Assembly: GCA_900549045.1 (NCBI GenBank)
Contig: URNE01000001.1
Coordinates: 1 to 24,501 of the forward strand
From: an uncultured bacterium
Lineage (GTDB): Bacteria; Verrucomicrobiota; Lentisphaeria; Victivallales; UBA1829
Direction: 5' to 3'
Length of the DNA: 24,501 bases
Part shown: piece by piece, positions 1 to 6,922 of the stretch
How positions within the stretch are numbered: the first letter of the stretch is position 1
Layout: the number at the start of each line of letters is the position of its first letter
Made by a program: the position numbers and the translations under genes
Notes under the pieces: model-generated
What the model was told of the DNA's origin: nothing
What the model saw: the letters and a program-made list of their open reading frames with translations, nothing else
Database searches by the model: none

Positions 1-58
1 CCCGTATATTCATTCTATTATAAACGACAGAGATTGAACAACAGGAGGAGTTTTCATC

Positions 59-1240
59 ATGGTCAAACTTGGAACCGCTCTCACTTCCGGCGCCGTCAAG
101 GTGCTTTTGCTCGGATCGGGCGAACTGGGAAAAGAAGTCGCGATTGAAATGCAGAGACTCGGAGTCGAAGTGATCGCGGTTGACCGCTATCCGAACGCGC
201 CCGCGATGCAGGTCGCCCACAGAAGTCATGTCGTCAACATGCTCGATGCAAAGGCGCTCCGCGAGATTGTCGAACTTGAGAAGCCCGACTACATCGTTCC
301 GGAAATCGAAGCGATTGCGACGCCGGAACTCATCAAACTGGAGCAGGAGGGATACCATGTCATCCCGAACGCGCGCGCAACCTATCTGACTATGAACCGC
401 GAAGGAATCCGCCGTCTCGCCGCGGAGGAACTCGGTCTGCCCACCTCAAGATACCGTTTCGCCGACAGCGAAGAGGAGTTCAAAGCTGCGGTCAAAGAGG
501 TCGGAATCCCTTGCGTCGTCAAGCCCGTCATGAGTTCTTCCGGACACGGCCAGAGCGTCGTCCGCTCCGAGGCGGATATCGACAAGGCGTGGCACATTTC
601 TCAGGAAGGCGGACGCGCCGGCGCGGGAAGAGTCATTGTGGAGGGGTTTGTTGATTTCGATTATGAAATCACCCTGCTGACCGTGCGTCACGCCGGCGGA
701 ACCTCGTTCCTCAAGCCGATCGGGCATCATCAGGTCGGCGGCGACTATCAGGAGTCCTGGCAGCCGCAGGCGATGACCGCATCCGCGCTCGAAAAGGCGG
801 AAGACATTGCAAAGAAGATCACGGACGCCATCGGCGGACGCGGCATTTTCGGAGTTGAAATGTTTGTGAAAGGCGACGAGGTGATTTTCAGCGAAATCAG
901 CCCGCGTCCGCACGATACCGGAATGGTTACGATGATTTCGCAGGACCTCTCCGAATTCGCACTGCACGCCCGCGCGATCCTCGGTCTGCCGATTCCGAAC
1001 ATCGCTTTCCACGGACCCTCGGCATCGAAGGCGATTGTCGCCGACGGCGTGTCGGATCATGTTTCGTTCAGCGGACTTGAGAGCGTCCTTGCGGCACCCG
1101 ATACTTCCATGCGGATTTTCGGAAAGGGCGAACTCAACGGGCATCGCCGTCTCGGCGTGCTTCTCGCCCGCGCAGAATCGGTCGAAAAAGCGGTTGAGCA
1201 GGTCAAGAAAATGAGAGACTCCCTGCGCGTTGAACTTTGA
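59..1240 (+). CDS. purT: Formate-dependent phosphoribosylglycinamide formyltransferase (GAR transformylase 2)
   Basis: PurT makes formyl-GAR in purine synthesis from GAR, formate and ATP, so it needs no formyl-tetrahydrofolate. The 393-residue protein matches the known family closely from the first residues (LGTAL), through LLGSGELGKEVAIE (nucleotide fold, about residues 17-30) and the ATP-grasp core, to SEISPRPHDTGMV (about 280-292, metal/ATP site). Length is normal for the family (about 392). The ATG at 59 has a strong GGAGGAG 8 bases upstream. An AT-rich stretch at 16-24 (TATTATAAA) could hold a -10 box, but the -35 region is outside the window. One oddity is that the ATP-loop reads SSSGHGQ where the E. 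coli protein has SSSGKGQ. It heads a long co-directional run. Formate use fits a fermentative anaerobe (inference). Confidence 0.97.
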   Translation: MVKLGTALTSGAVKVLLLGSGELGKEVAIEMQRLGVEVIAVDRYPNAPAMQVAHRSHVVNMLDAKALREIVELEKPDYIVPEIEAIATPELIKLEQEGYHVIPNARATYLTMNREGIRRLAAEELGLPTSRYRFADSEEEFKAAVKEVGIPCVVKPVMSSSGHGQSVVRSEADIDKAWHISQEGGRAGAGRVIVEGFVDFDYEITLLTVRHAGGTSFLKPIGHHQVGGDYQESWQPQAMTASALEKAEDIAKKITDAIGGRGIFGVEMFVKGDEVIFSEISPRPHDTGMVTMISQDLSEFALHARAILGLPIPNIAFHGPSASKAIVADGVSDHVSFSGLESVLAAPDTSMRIFGKGELNGHRRLGVLLARAESVEKAVEQVKKMRDSLRVEL

Positions 1241-1248
1241 GAGCGAAT

Positions 1249-2436
1249 ATGATCCGGCTGCTGCTGACATTCCTTTGTCTCGCTCCCCTCTGCGCAATGG
1301 AGGAGGGGTTGAAAATCCGCATTCCGCAGGCGGAGCAGACCGTGCGTGTCTCCATTGAAGAGGAGGCGAATATCCGCGCGGAGGACCGTCTTCAGCCGCT
1401 CGCGAAAATCAAAGAAAAGACGCTTGCCGCGGTTCTGCTGGATACGGGAAAAGATTATCTCTGGATTCCCGGCCGGGATCTGACGGGAACGGGCTCCCTG
1501 CGGGTCGTGGACGCCTCGGCTGTGCTTGACGGGTCGGTTGCCGCGTTTCTGGAGACGGTCGGAAAGCGGGACGGAGCGCAGGGCGGACGGGTGGTTCTGC
1601 TTGATGTTCTCCGCAAGCGCATTGCAGGATATTTCACGGTCGGACGCAAACTTTCCGCGCTGCGGCTTGGAAACACGCTCGAATATGCGGTTGCCTTTGC
1701 GGAGGCTCAGCCGATGCTGAAACAGCCCGCCGGATTCGTCGTTGTCGATTTGAAGGAGGGGAAGGAACGCGCATTTCACCGCGCGGAAAAACCGGTGTCG
1801 TTTGCGGTTGCGGGGGCCTCGCTGTTCTTTGCGGATGCAAAAGGCGCGGTCCGGATGTTGAACCTGGAAGACGGAAATTCAAAAACGCTTTTTAGAGCGC
1901 CTGGCCCGCTTCTCCGTGTTTCTCCGGACGGAACGGCGGTGCTTGCCGCGGCGGAGGATGCGTTCTACCGGATCGACGCCGCGTCCGGCGAGGTCGCTTC
2001 AAAGGTGCCGCGCAAGGAGCGGTTCCGCATCGGGGAGCTTGTGTGCACGAAGCCGGACGGTTCGGGCTTTCTCTTTTCAACCCTTCCCGATATGAACGGG
2101 AAGAGCCGTCTGTTCCTTCATGTGGAAGAGAAGCAGCGGGAGATCGCGGCGGATTCCGCGGGACGTTTCGTCTGGCAGGAGAACGGACCGAATCTGTTTG
2201 TCATGCGGGTGATCAAAGGGCGCGTGTTCCGCTTGGATCCGGAGAGCCTGAAAGATTATTCCTCGTGCGAACCGAAGTCCCTGCGCCCGGCGACGCTCGG
2301 GACGGTGCGCTGGCTGTTTTCGGGCGGCGAACCCTGCGAACTGGTCGCCATGGATTCGCTCGGCTCGGTTTATACACTCAGAAGCGTCGGCAAACGCTGG
2401 CGCAAAACGCTGATAGTTGACGCCGGAAGGCGCTGA
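1249..2436 (+). CDS. Secreted beta-propeller-like protein of unknown function
   Basis: I do not recognise a named family. From the ATG at 1249 the 395-residue protein starts with a short hydrophobic signal peptide (MIRLLLTFLCLAPLCA, then MEEG), so it is probably exported to the periplasm. The rest is beta-rich, with repeated short units of the type 'hydrophobic strand, DG, turn' (for example RVSPDGTAVLAAAEDAFYRID and VCTKPDGSGFLFSTL), as seen in WD40/TolB-like propellers. No enzyme motif is visible. A TTG at 1237 is also in frame and overlaps the purT stop, but it would put four residues before a clean signal peptide, so 1249 is preferred; the ribosome site there is weak. It lies between purT and an RNA methyltransferase, which says little about its job. 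The fold is inferred from sequence pattern only. Confidence 0.7.
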   Translation: MIRLLLTFLCLAPLCAMEEGLKIRIPQAEQTVRVSIEEEANIRAEDRLQPLAKIKEKTLAAVLLDTGKDYLWIPGRDLTGTGSLRVVDASAVLDGSVAAFLETVGKRDGAQGGRVVLLDVLRKRIAGYFTVGRKLSALRLGNTLEYAVAFAEAQPMLKQPAGFVVVDLKEGKERAFHRAEKPVSFAVAGASLFFADAKGAVRMLNLEDGNSKTLFRAPGPLLRVSPDGTAVLAAAEDAFYRIDAASGEVASKVPRKERFRIGELVCTKPDGSGFLFSTLPDMNGKSRLFLHVEEKQREIAADSAGRFVWQENGPNLFVMRVIKGRVFRLDPESLKDYSSCEPKSLRPATLGTVRWLFSGGEPCELVAMDSLGSVYTLRSVGKRWRKTLIVDAGRR

Positions 2437-2459
2437 AAGATGATTTGCAAGGACGATTC

Positions 2460-3653
2460 ATGCAGGAACTGATACTCAAGCCGGACGCTTTTGCCTATCG
2501 CGGCAAAGCCGTTGCCACGATGCCTTCGGGCAAACGCTGTTTTATTCGCGGCGGAGCGCCGGGGGATACTCTCCTGTGCGCGGTTGCGAAAGAGAAGAAA
2601 AACTGTGCGGAGGCGGAAATCAAAGAGATAATCGAACCCTCGCCGGACCGGATTCAGCCGGTCTGCCGTTATGCGGAGCTGTGCCCCGGCTGCGCGTATT
2701 CCCAGGTCGATTATCCGGTGGAACTTGAGTGGAAACAGAAACAGTTTGAGCGTTTCCTTCTTCATTCTCATCTTGCGGAGCCTTCGGCGATGCGGGAACC
2801 GGTTGCCGCATCGCGCCGCATGGGCTGGCGGAACAAAATCAAACTCACGGCCGAAAAAAACGGGGAAAAGATCCGGATCGGATACCGGATGGAGGACAAC
2901 AAAACGGTTCTTGACGTCCGCGAATGTCTCCTGGCGCGTCCGGAAATCGCGCGCCTGATGGATGAAAAACTCAACGATCCCGCCTTCCGCGCTTCACTTC
3001 CGGAGGGAATTTCCGCTCTGACGTTCCGCTATACGCCGCATGACGGCGCGCTTCTGCTGGAGGCGGAGGATTCGGAGGAGTTCCTGACCGATACCATTCG
3101 CCCTTACGGTGAGTTTGCGGTTCCGCGCGGCTCCTTCTTCCAGATCAACACGGAGATGGCGTCGAAACTCGCGGCGGAATTTCTGCGGATTGTGGAAGAG
3201 GTGAAACCGGAGGTGTTCATCGAACTTTACTGCGGCTGCGGCGTGTTTTCCGTGCTCGCGGCGGAGGCCGGAGTCGGCAAAGTCTACGGAGTTGAGCTCA
3301 ACTCGGACGCCGTCCGCGCGGCGAACAGGAATCTGCATGAGCATGGTCTGCCGCACTGCAAATTCCTTGCGGGCGACGCGGTCCGGATGCTCGGCCAGCT
3401 TCCGCTTCAGACGAAGCAGCGTCCGCTGATGCTGGTCGATCCGCCGCGCACCGGGCTGGAGCGTCCGGTGATTGACGCGCTTTCCGGAAGCGCGGCGCAT
3501 GACCTGGTTTATGTTTCGTGCGGACCCGATACGCTGGCGCGCGACCTTGCGCTGTTCCGCCGGCGGGGGTGGACCGTTGCGGAGACGGGGCTGTTCGATC
3601 TCTTCCCGTCGACGGCGCATTTCGAATCGCTGACCTGGCTGAAGCGGGGGTGA
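2460..3653 (+). CDS. RlmD/TrmA-family RNA (uracil-5-)-methyltransferase
   Basis: This SAM-dependent enzyme makes 5-methyluridine in rRNA or tRNA. It has an N-terminal TRAM-like RNA-binding region (residues 1-58) and a probable Fe-S site of the RumA type, C69-x5-C75-x2-C78, with a further Cys around residue 154 (DVRECLL). The SAM-binding motif ELYCGCGVFS is near 253-262 and DPPRTG follows. The catalytic Cys is in YVSCGPDTLARDL (about residue 354), and the C-terminal HFESLTWL carries the usual general-base Glu. At 397 residues it is of normal RlmD/RlmCD size. The start at ATG 2460 is preferred over the upstream TTG at 2445 because AAGGA lies just before it. Which uridine it modifies (for example 23S U1939) cannot be told from sequence alone, so I give no symbol. 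Confidence 0.9.
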   Translation: MQELILKPDAFAYRGKAVATMPSGKRCFIRGGAPGDTLLCAVAKEKKNCAEAEIKEIIEPSPDRIQPVCRYAELCPGCAYSQVDYPVELEWKQKQFERFLLHSHLAEPSAMREPVAASRRMGWRNKIKLTAEKNGEKIRIGYRMEDNKTVLDVRECLLARPEIARLMDEKLNDPAFRASLPEGISALTFRYTPHDGALLLEAEDSEEFLTDTIRPYGEFAVPRGSFFQINTEMASKLAAEFLRIVEEVKPEVFIELYCGCGVFSVLAAEAGVGKVYGVELNSDAVRAANRNLHEHGLPHCKFLAGDAVRMLGQLPLQTKQRPLMLVDPPRTGLERPVIDALSGSAAHDLVYVSCGPDTLARDLALFRRRGWTVAETGLFDLFPSTAHFESLTWLKRG

Positions 3654-3657
3654 ATTC

Positions 3658-4578
3658 ATGGCTGGGAGCTCATTCAATCCGGAGCTTGCGGCGGGGCATC
3701 GCGACCGGTTGCGGCAGAAGTACCGCAAGGCGGGACACGACGGCATGCTGGACTATGAAAAGCTCGAGCTTCTGCTGACTTACGCCATCGCCCGGCGCGA
3801 TGTGAAGCCGATTGCAAAGGAACTGCTGAAAAAGTTCGGTTCGATCTCCGCCGTCATGAACGCTCCGGAAAAACGCCTGACCGAAGTCCCGGGAGTCGGG
3901 GAGAACGTCGCGCTTCTGATTCAGCTCATGAAGGGGCTCTGCTCCGATTATCTCTATGAGCAGATCAAGGGACGCGAAGTCCTGTCGTCGACGGAAGAGG
4001 TGATCCGTTATGCGCGCATGAAGCTTGCCGGACTTGAAAACGAAGTCTTTATGGTCATCTATCTCAACACGCAGAATGAAATCATCGGCGACGAGATCAT
4101 GGTTGAGGGAACGATCGACCAGCTCTACATTCACCCGCGCCAACTGCTTACGCGGGCTCTGGACATGTCCGCGCGCGGCATTATCCTGCTGCACAACCAC
4201 CCGAGCGGCTCGCCGATGCCGTCGCCCGCGGACATTCAGCTGACGCGTGCGATCAAGATTGCGGCCTCCGCCGTGCGGCTGGATGTCGTCGATCATATCA
4301 TCATCGCGCGGAATGCCTGCTTCAGCATTACGGCGAACGAGCTGATCCCGCTGGACCGTCCGTTCGCTTCTCCTCCGAAGAAAGCGGAGAAGCCGAAGGA
4401 AATGACGCCCGAGGAGAAGCGCGCGGCCGCTTTCTCCGAACTTGCCAAACTCTCCGCAATCCACGACCTGAAGGATTGCGGGGAAATGACGCGCGATGCG
4501 GATTTTCAGATAGACGACCGCGTGGATTCGTATCTGAAGGCCTCCGACCGCAAAAAAAAGAAAGGACGCGGAGCATGA
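3658..4578 (+). CDS. radC: RadC family JAMM/MPN-domain protein with a C-terminal extension
   Basis: RadC proteins have a helix-hairpin-helix segment followed by a JAMM metalloprotease-like domain. Their cellular role is unsettled despite the 'DNA repair' label. Here the HhH is near residues 65-85 (LTEVPGVGENVALL). The JAMM ligands are complete: Glu in VEGTID (about 150) and H179-x-H181...D192 in HNHPSGSPMPSPAD. Family members are often about 225-230 residues, but this one has 306. The extra 70-75 residues after about 235 are charged, rich in Pro, Lys and Glu, and end in a KKKKGRGA tail. The gene starts four bases after the methyltransferase stop, and its own TGA overlaps the acpS ATG (ATGA). 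It sits in a housekeeping operon, unlike the many radC copies on mobile islands. Confidence 0.93.
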   Translation: MAGSSFNPELAAGHRDRLRQKYRKAGHDGMLDYEKLELLLTYAIARRDVKPIAKELLKKFGSISAVMNAPEKRLTEVPGVGENVALLIQLMKGLCSDYLYEQIKGREVLSSTEEVIRYARMKLAGLENEVFMVIYLNTQNEIIGDEIMVEGTIDQLYIHPRQLLTRALDMSARGIILLHNHPSGSPMPSPADIQLTRAIKIAASAVRLDVVDHIIIARNACFSITANELIPLDRPFASPPKKAEKPKEMTPEEKRAAAFSELAKLSAIHDLKDCGEMTRDADFQIDDRVDSYLKASDRKKKKGRGA

Positions 4579-4967
4579 TTTTCGGAATCGGAACCGACCT
4601 TGTGGAAATTGAACGGATCGCAAAGGTGCTTGCGCGTCACGGCGACCGTTTCACCGGTTACATCCTGACCGACGGCGAAGGCGCGGAAGCAAAACGCCGC
4701 GGCGACAGCGTCCAGTTCATCGCCGGACGCTGGGCCGCGAAAGAGGCGGTTGCAAAGGCGCTCGGCTGCGGACTCGGCGGGCGTTGCGCGTGGCGCGACA
4801 TCGAAGTGACCGGCTCCGCATCCGGCGCTCCGGTCGTGACGCTCTCCGGAGACGGCGCGCGCACGATGAAGGAGAACGGCATTGCACGGGTCTTCGTCAG
4901 CATCAGTCACGAGCGCGGACACGCTGTGGCGATGGCTGTTGCGGAAAAAAACGACATTCCCTCTTGA
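4575..4967 (+). CDS. acpS: Holo-[acyl-carrier-protein] synthase
   Basis: AcpS transfers 4'-phosphopantetheine from CoA to the serine of acyl carrier protein, which is essential for fatty-acid synthesis. The 130-residue protein opens with the family signature FGIGTDLVEIERI, in which D8 is a magnesium ligand. It has the second signature RWAAKEAVAKALG with E57, and ends with the typical SISHERGHAVAMAVAE. Length is normal (about 120-130). The open frame extends upstream to 4476, but the ATG at 4575 gives the correct N-terminus. It overlaps the radC stop by four bases, with a GGAC/GGAG stretch in front, so the two are translationally coupled. Confidence 0.96.
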   Translation: MIFGIGTDLVEIERIAKVLARHGDRFTGYILTDGEGAEAKRRGDSVQFIAGRWAAKEAVAKALGCGLGGRCAWRDIEVTGSASGAPVVTLSGDGARTMKENGIARVFVSISHERGHAVAMAVAEKNDIPS

Positions 4968-5002
4968 GATTTTTCAAAAACGGGTTAAAGTACTGATATG
5001 TC

Positions 5003-5010
5003 AGGAGGTG
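5003..5010 (+). promoter_or_regulatory. Ribosome binding site that fixes the pseudopilin start
   Basis: AGGAGGTG lies 5 bases before the ATG at 5016. An ATG at 4998 is in frame but would place this strong Shine-Dalgarno sequence inside the coding region, so 5016 is the better start. Confidence 0.75.
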
Positions 5011-5015
5011 CGGCA

Positions 5016-5573
5016 ATGAAACGCGGAAAACTGGAAAGAGGACAGGCGATCGCGGAATTCACGGTTTCGCTGATTGCGATTCTGTTTGTGTTCCTCGGCG
5101 TGCTGGCGGTCAGCGTGCTTTCGATGGAAAACGTCTCGTGCCTGATTGCCGCGCGCGGCGAAGCGGACGTCGCATCCGCGCTCGGAACCTCGGTCGGCGG
5201 CGTTTCTCCGGAACCGATTCTCGAATGGGATTACGGTCCGGACCGCATTCCGTTCACCGCGGACGACAAGGCCGTGACGAGCGGGGATTCGGAGAGTCTC
5301 GCCGGTGAATTCGATACCTCCAGGGATCTGGCGGAGGGGGCGGACGTCAACGGCGTCGCTCTTGCGGAGCTTGCGAAATCGGGGCTGGTTGACCGGCAGG
5401 TGACGGAAGTCTCTTTTCTTACCGCCGCAAACCTGAACGGGTATTCGCATGAGGAGACGGATCCGCTTTCCAAACGCGGCCTCCCGGAGCTTCAGAAACT
5501 TCTCCGCCGGATGGTCGGCGGGGGCAAATTCGTATTGAAAGACACGGTTTTCATACCGGTGAAGGTGGATTGA
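5016..5573 (+). CDS. TadE-like pseudopilin / single-pass membrane protein
   Basis: The 185-residue product has a type IV-pilin-like N-terminus: a basic leader, then RGQAIAEFTVSLIAILFV. Cleavage after G9 would put Glu at mature position +5 (E14), as in TadE/TadF pseudopilins and other prepilin-peptidase substrates. One hydrophobic helix follows (about residues 15-36). The remainder is acidic and presumably faces the periplasm. It includes GPDRIPFTADD, which resembles the GPDG-x-x-G-T-x-DD type loops of some secreted proteins. No tad assembly genes (CpaF ATPase, TadB/C) are nearby, so its partners would be elsewhere. It sits between acpS and an HldE-type gene, and its TGA overlaps the next ATG. 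The family call rests on the N-terminal pattern; the soluble part is unrecognised. Confidence 0.7.
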   Translation: MKRGKLERGQAIAEFTVSLIAILFVFLGVLAVSVLSMENVSCLIAARGEADVASALGTSVGGVSPEPILEWDYGPDRIPFTADDKAVTSGDSESLAGEFDTSRDLAEGADVNGVALAELAKSGLVDRQVTEVSFLTAANLNGYSHEETDPLSKRGLPELQKLLRRMVGGGKFVLKDTVFIPVKVD

Positions 5574-6064
5574 TGAAACAGCGGATCGTACGGAAAATCA
5601 AAACGCTTGCCGAAGCCGCCGAATGGCGGAAGGGCCTGCGGGCGGACGGAAAAAAACTCGCGCTCACCAACGGATGTTTCGATCTGCTGCACCGCGGACA
5701 TGCGGAGTACCTGCTCGCCGCGCGCGAATCGGCGGACGCCCTCGTGGTCCTGCTGAATTCCGACGCGTCGATCCGCCGTCTGAAAGGACCGTCGCGCCCG
5801 ATCTGCGAAGAGCCGGACCGCGCGTTCATGCTGGCCTGTTTTGAATTCGTCGACGCCGTTGTCGTATTCGATTCCGAACGCTGCGACCGGGAAATCGCGG
5901 CGATTGCGCCTGACGTCTATGTGAAGGGCGGCGATTACACCGTGGAAAAGCTCGACCCGGGCGAACGCGCCGCCGTCTTCGGATGCCGTGCGGAGATCCG
6001 CTTCATCCCGTTCGTCCCCGGGCATTCGACAACCACGCTGATTGAAAAAAGCAGAAAATCCTAA
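5573..6064 (+). CDS. HldE-type (RfaE2) nucleotidyltransferase, probable heptose-1-phosphate adenylyltransferase
   Basis: This 163-residue protein is a stand-alone cytidylyltransferase-fold enzyme of the kind that forms ADP-heptose from D-glycero-beta-D-manno-heptose 1-phosphate and ATP for LPS core synthesis. TNGCFDLLHRGHAEYL contains the H40-x-G-H43 nucleotide-binding motif. VYVKGGDY and the C-terminal GHSTTTLIEK are typical of the RfaE2/HldE C-terminal domain. The kinase half (HldA) is absent, so this is the split, single-domain form. The ATG at 5573 overlaps the preceding stop (TGATG) and has GAAGGTGG just upstream; an in-frame TTG at 5570 is less likely. FMN adenylyl- and glycerol-phosphate cytidylyltransferases share the HxGH fold, but the C-terminal signature favours the heptose family. 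Confidence 0.85.
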   Translation: MKQRIVRKIKTLAEAAEWRKGLRADGKKLALTNGCFDLLHRGHAEYLLAARESADALVVLLNSDASIRRLKGPSRPICEEPDRAFMLACFEFVDAVVVFDSERCDREIAAIAPDVYVKGGDYTVEKLDPGERAAVFGCRAEIRFIPFVPGHSTTTLIEKSRKS

Positions 6065-6079
6065 AGAAAGGTTACAGAT

Positions 6080-6913
6080 ATGAGTTCCAGTTGTTCCGGA
6101 CATTGCTCCAGCTGTTCCTCTTCCTGCAATGCGGAGGAGAAACTTGAAAAGCGTCTCGCTTTGATCAAACACAAAATCCTCGTGCTCTCGGGCAAAGGCG
6201 GCGTCGGCAAAAGTACGGTCGCCGCAACGCTCGCGCTGACCCTCGCGCGCAAAGGCGCGAAAGTCGGTCTGCTCGACGTCGATTTCCATGGTCCCTCCCA
6301 GCCCACGCTGTTCAGTCTTCAGACCGTGACGCTGGAAGGAGACGACGACGGCATGATTCCGCCGGAAATCAGCGGCATTGAAATTTTCTCCATAGGGCTT
6401 GTCATGGAAGACGCCGACCGCGCGATCATCTGGCGCGGTCCCGCCAAGATCGGCGTGCTCAAACAGCTTCTGGAAGACGTTCAGTGGGGCGAACTCGACT
6501 ATCTCGTCCTCGACTTCCCGCCGGGAACGGGGGACGAGGTGCTTTCCGCCTGTCAGATGATCTCCGGTTCGAAGAGCGCGGTCATCGTTTCCACGCCGCA
6601 GGAGGTCGCGCTTGCCGACTGCCGCAAGTGCATCGACTTCTGCAAGCAGGTGGAAGTTCCCGTCGCCGGAATTATCGAGAACATGAGCGGCTTCGTCTGT
6701 CCGGACTGCGGACACCGCCACGAGATTTTCTCAAGCGGCGGGGGAGAGAAGCTTGCGAAACTGGCGGAGGCTCCGCTCCTCGCCCGGCTTCCGCTTGACC
6801 CCGCGTTCCTGAAGCAGTGCGACGCCGGCGATGTCGCCGGAGCGCTCTCTTCCTCTCCCGCGATTGCGGGCGAAATGGACAAGGCGGCGTCACTGATCAT
6901 TGCCCGCGGCTGA
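6080..6913 (+). CDS. Mrp/ApbC/NBP35-type P-loop ATPase, Fe-S cluster carrier
   Basis: Members of this family bind and deliver [4Fe-4S] clusters to apoproteins in the cytoplasm. The 277-residue protein has a deviant Walker A typical of the MinD/Mrp class, GKGGVGKST (38-46), then DVDFHGPS (switch region) and LDFPPGTGDE. The Mrp signature Cys pair is C207-x2-C210 (CPDC) after ENMSG. At the N-terminus there is an additional Cys cluster C5-x3-C9-x2-C12-x3-C16 in a Ser/Cys-rich leader, recalling the N-terminal ferredoxin-like Cys cluster of NBP35. A GAAAGG site lies upstream of the ATG at 6080. Its TGA is immediately followed by the ribosome site of the transporter ATPase gene, so the two are probably co-transcribed. 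Confidence 0.92.
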   Translation: MSSSCSGHCSSCSSSCNAEEKLEKRLALIKHKILVLSGKGGVGKSTVAATLALTLARKGAKVGLLDVDFHGPSQPTLFSLQTVTLEGDDDGMIPPEISGIEIFSIGLVMEDADRAIIWRGPAKIGVLKQLLEDVQWGELDYLVLDFPPGTGDEVLSACQMISGSKSAVIVSTPQEVALADCRKCIDFCKQVEVPVAGIIENMSGFVCPDCGHRHEIFSSGGGEKLAKLAEAPLLARLPLDPAFLKQCDAGDVAGALSSSPAIAGEMDKAASLIIARG

Positions 6914-6922
6914 GGAGATCCC

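Noticed and set aside
446..1297. A 283-codon minus-strand frame antisense to purT
   Set aside because: purT is conserved along its full length; this frame is a composition shadow.
4964..4991. Possible promoter TTGAGA-N16-TAAAGT before the TadE-like gene
   Set aside because: The -10 match is poor and spacing is short; the gene is better explained as part of the upstream run. An internal start cannot be excluded.
5492..6721. A 409-codon minus-strand frame over the HldE-type and mrp genes
   Set aside because: Both sense genes have clear catalytic motifs. The antisense product has no domain features.
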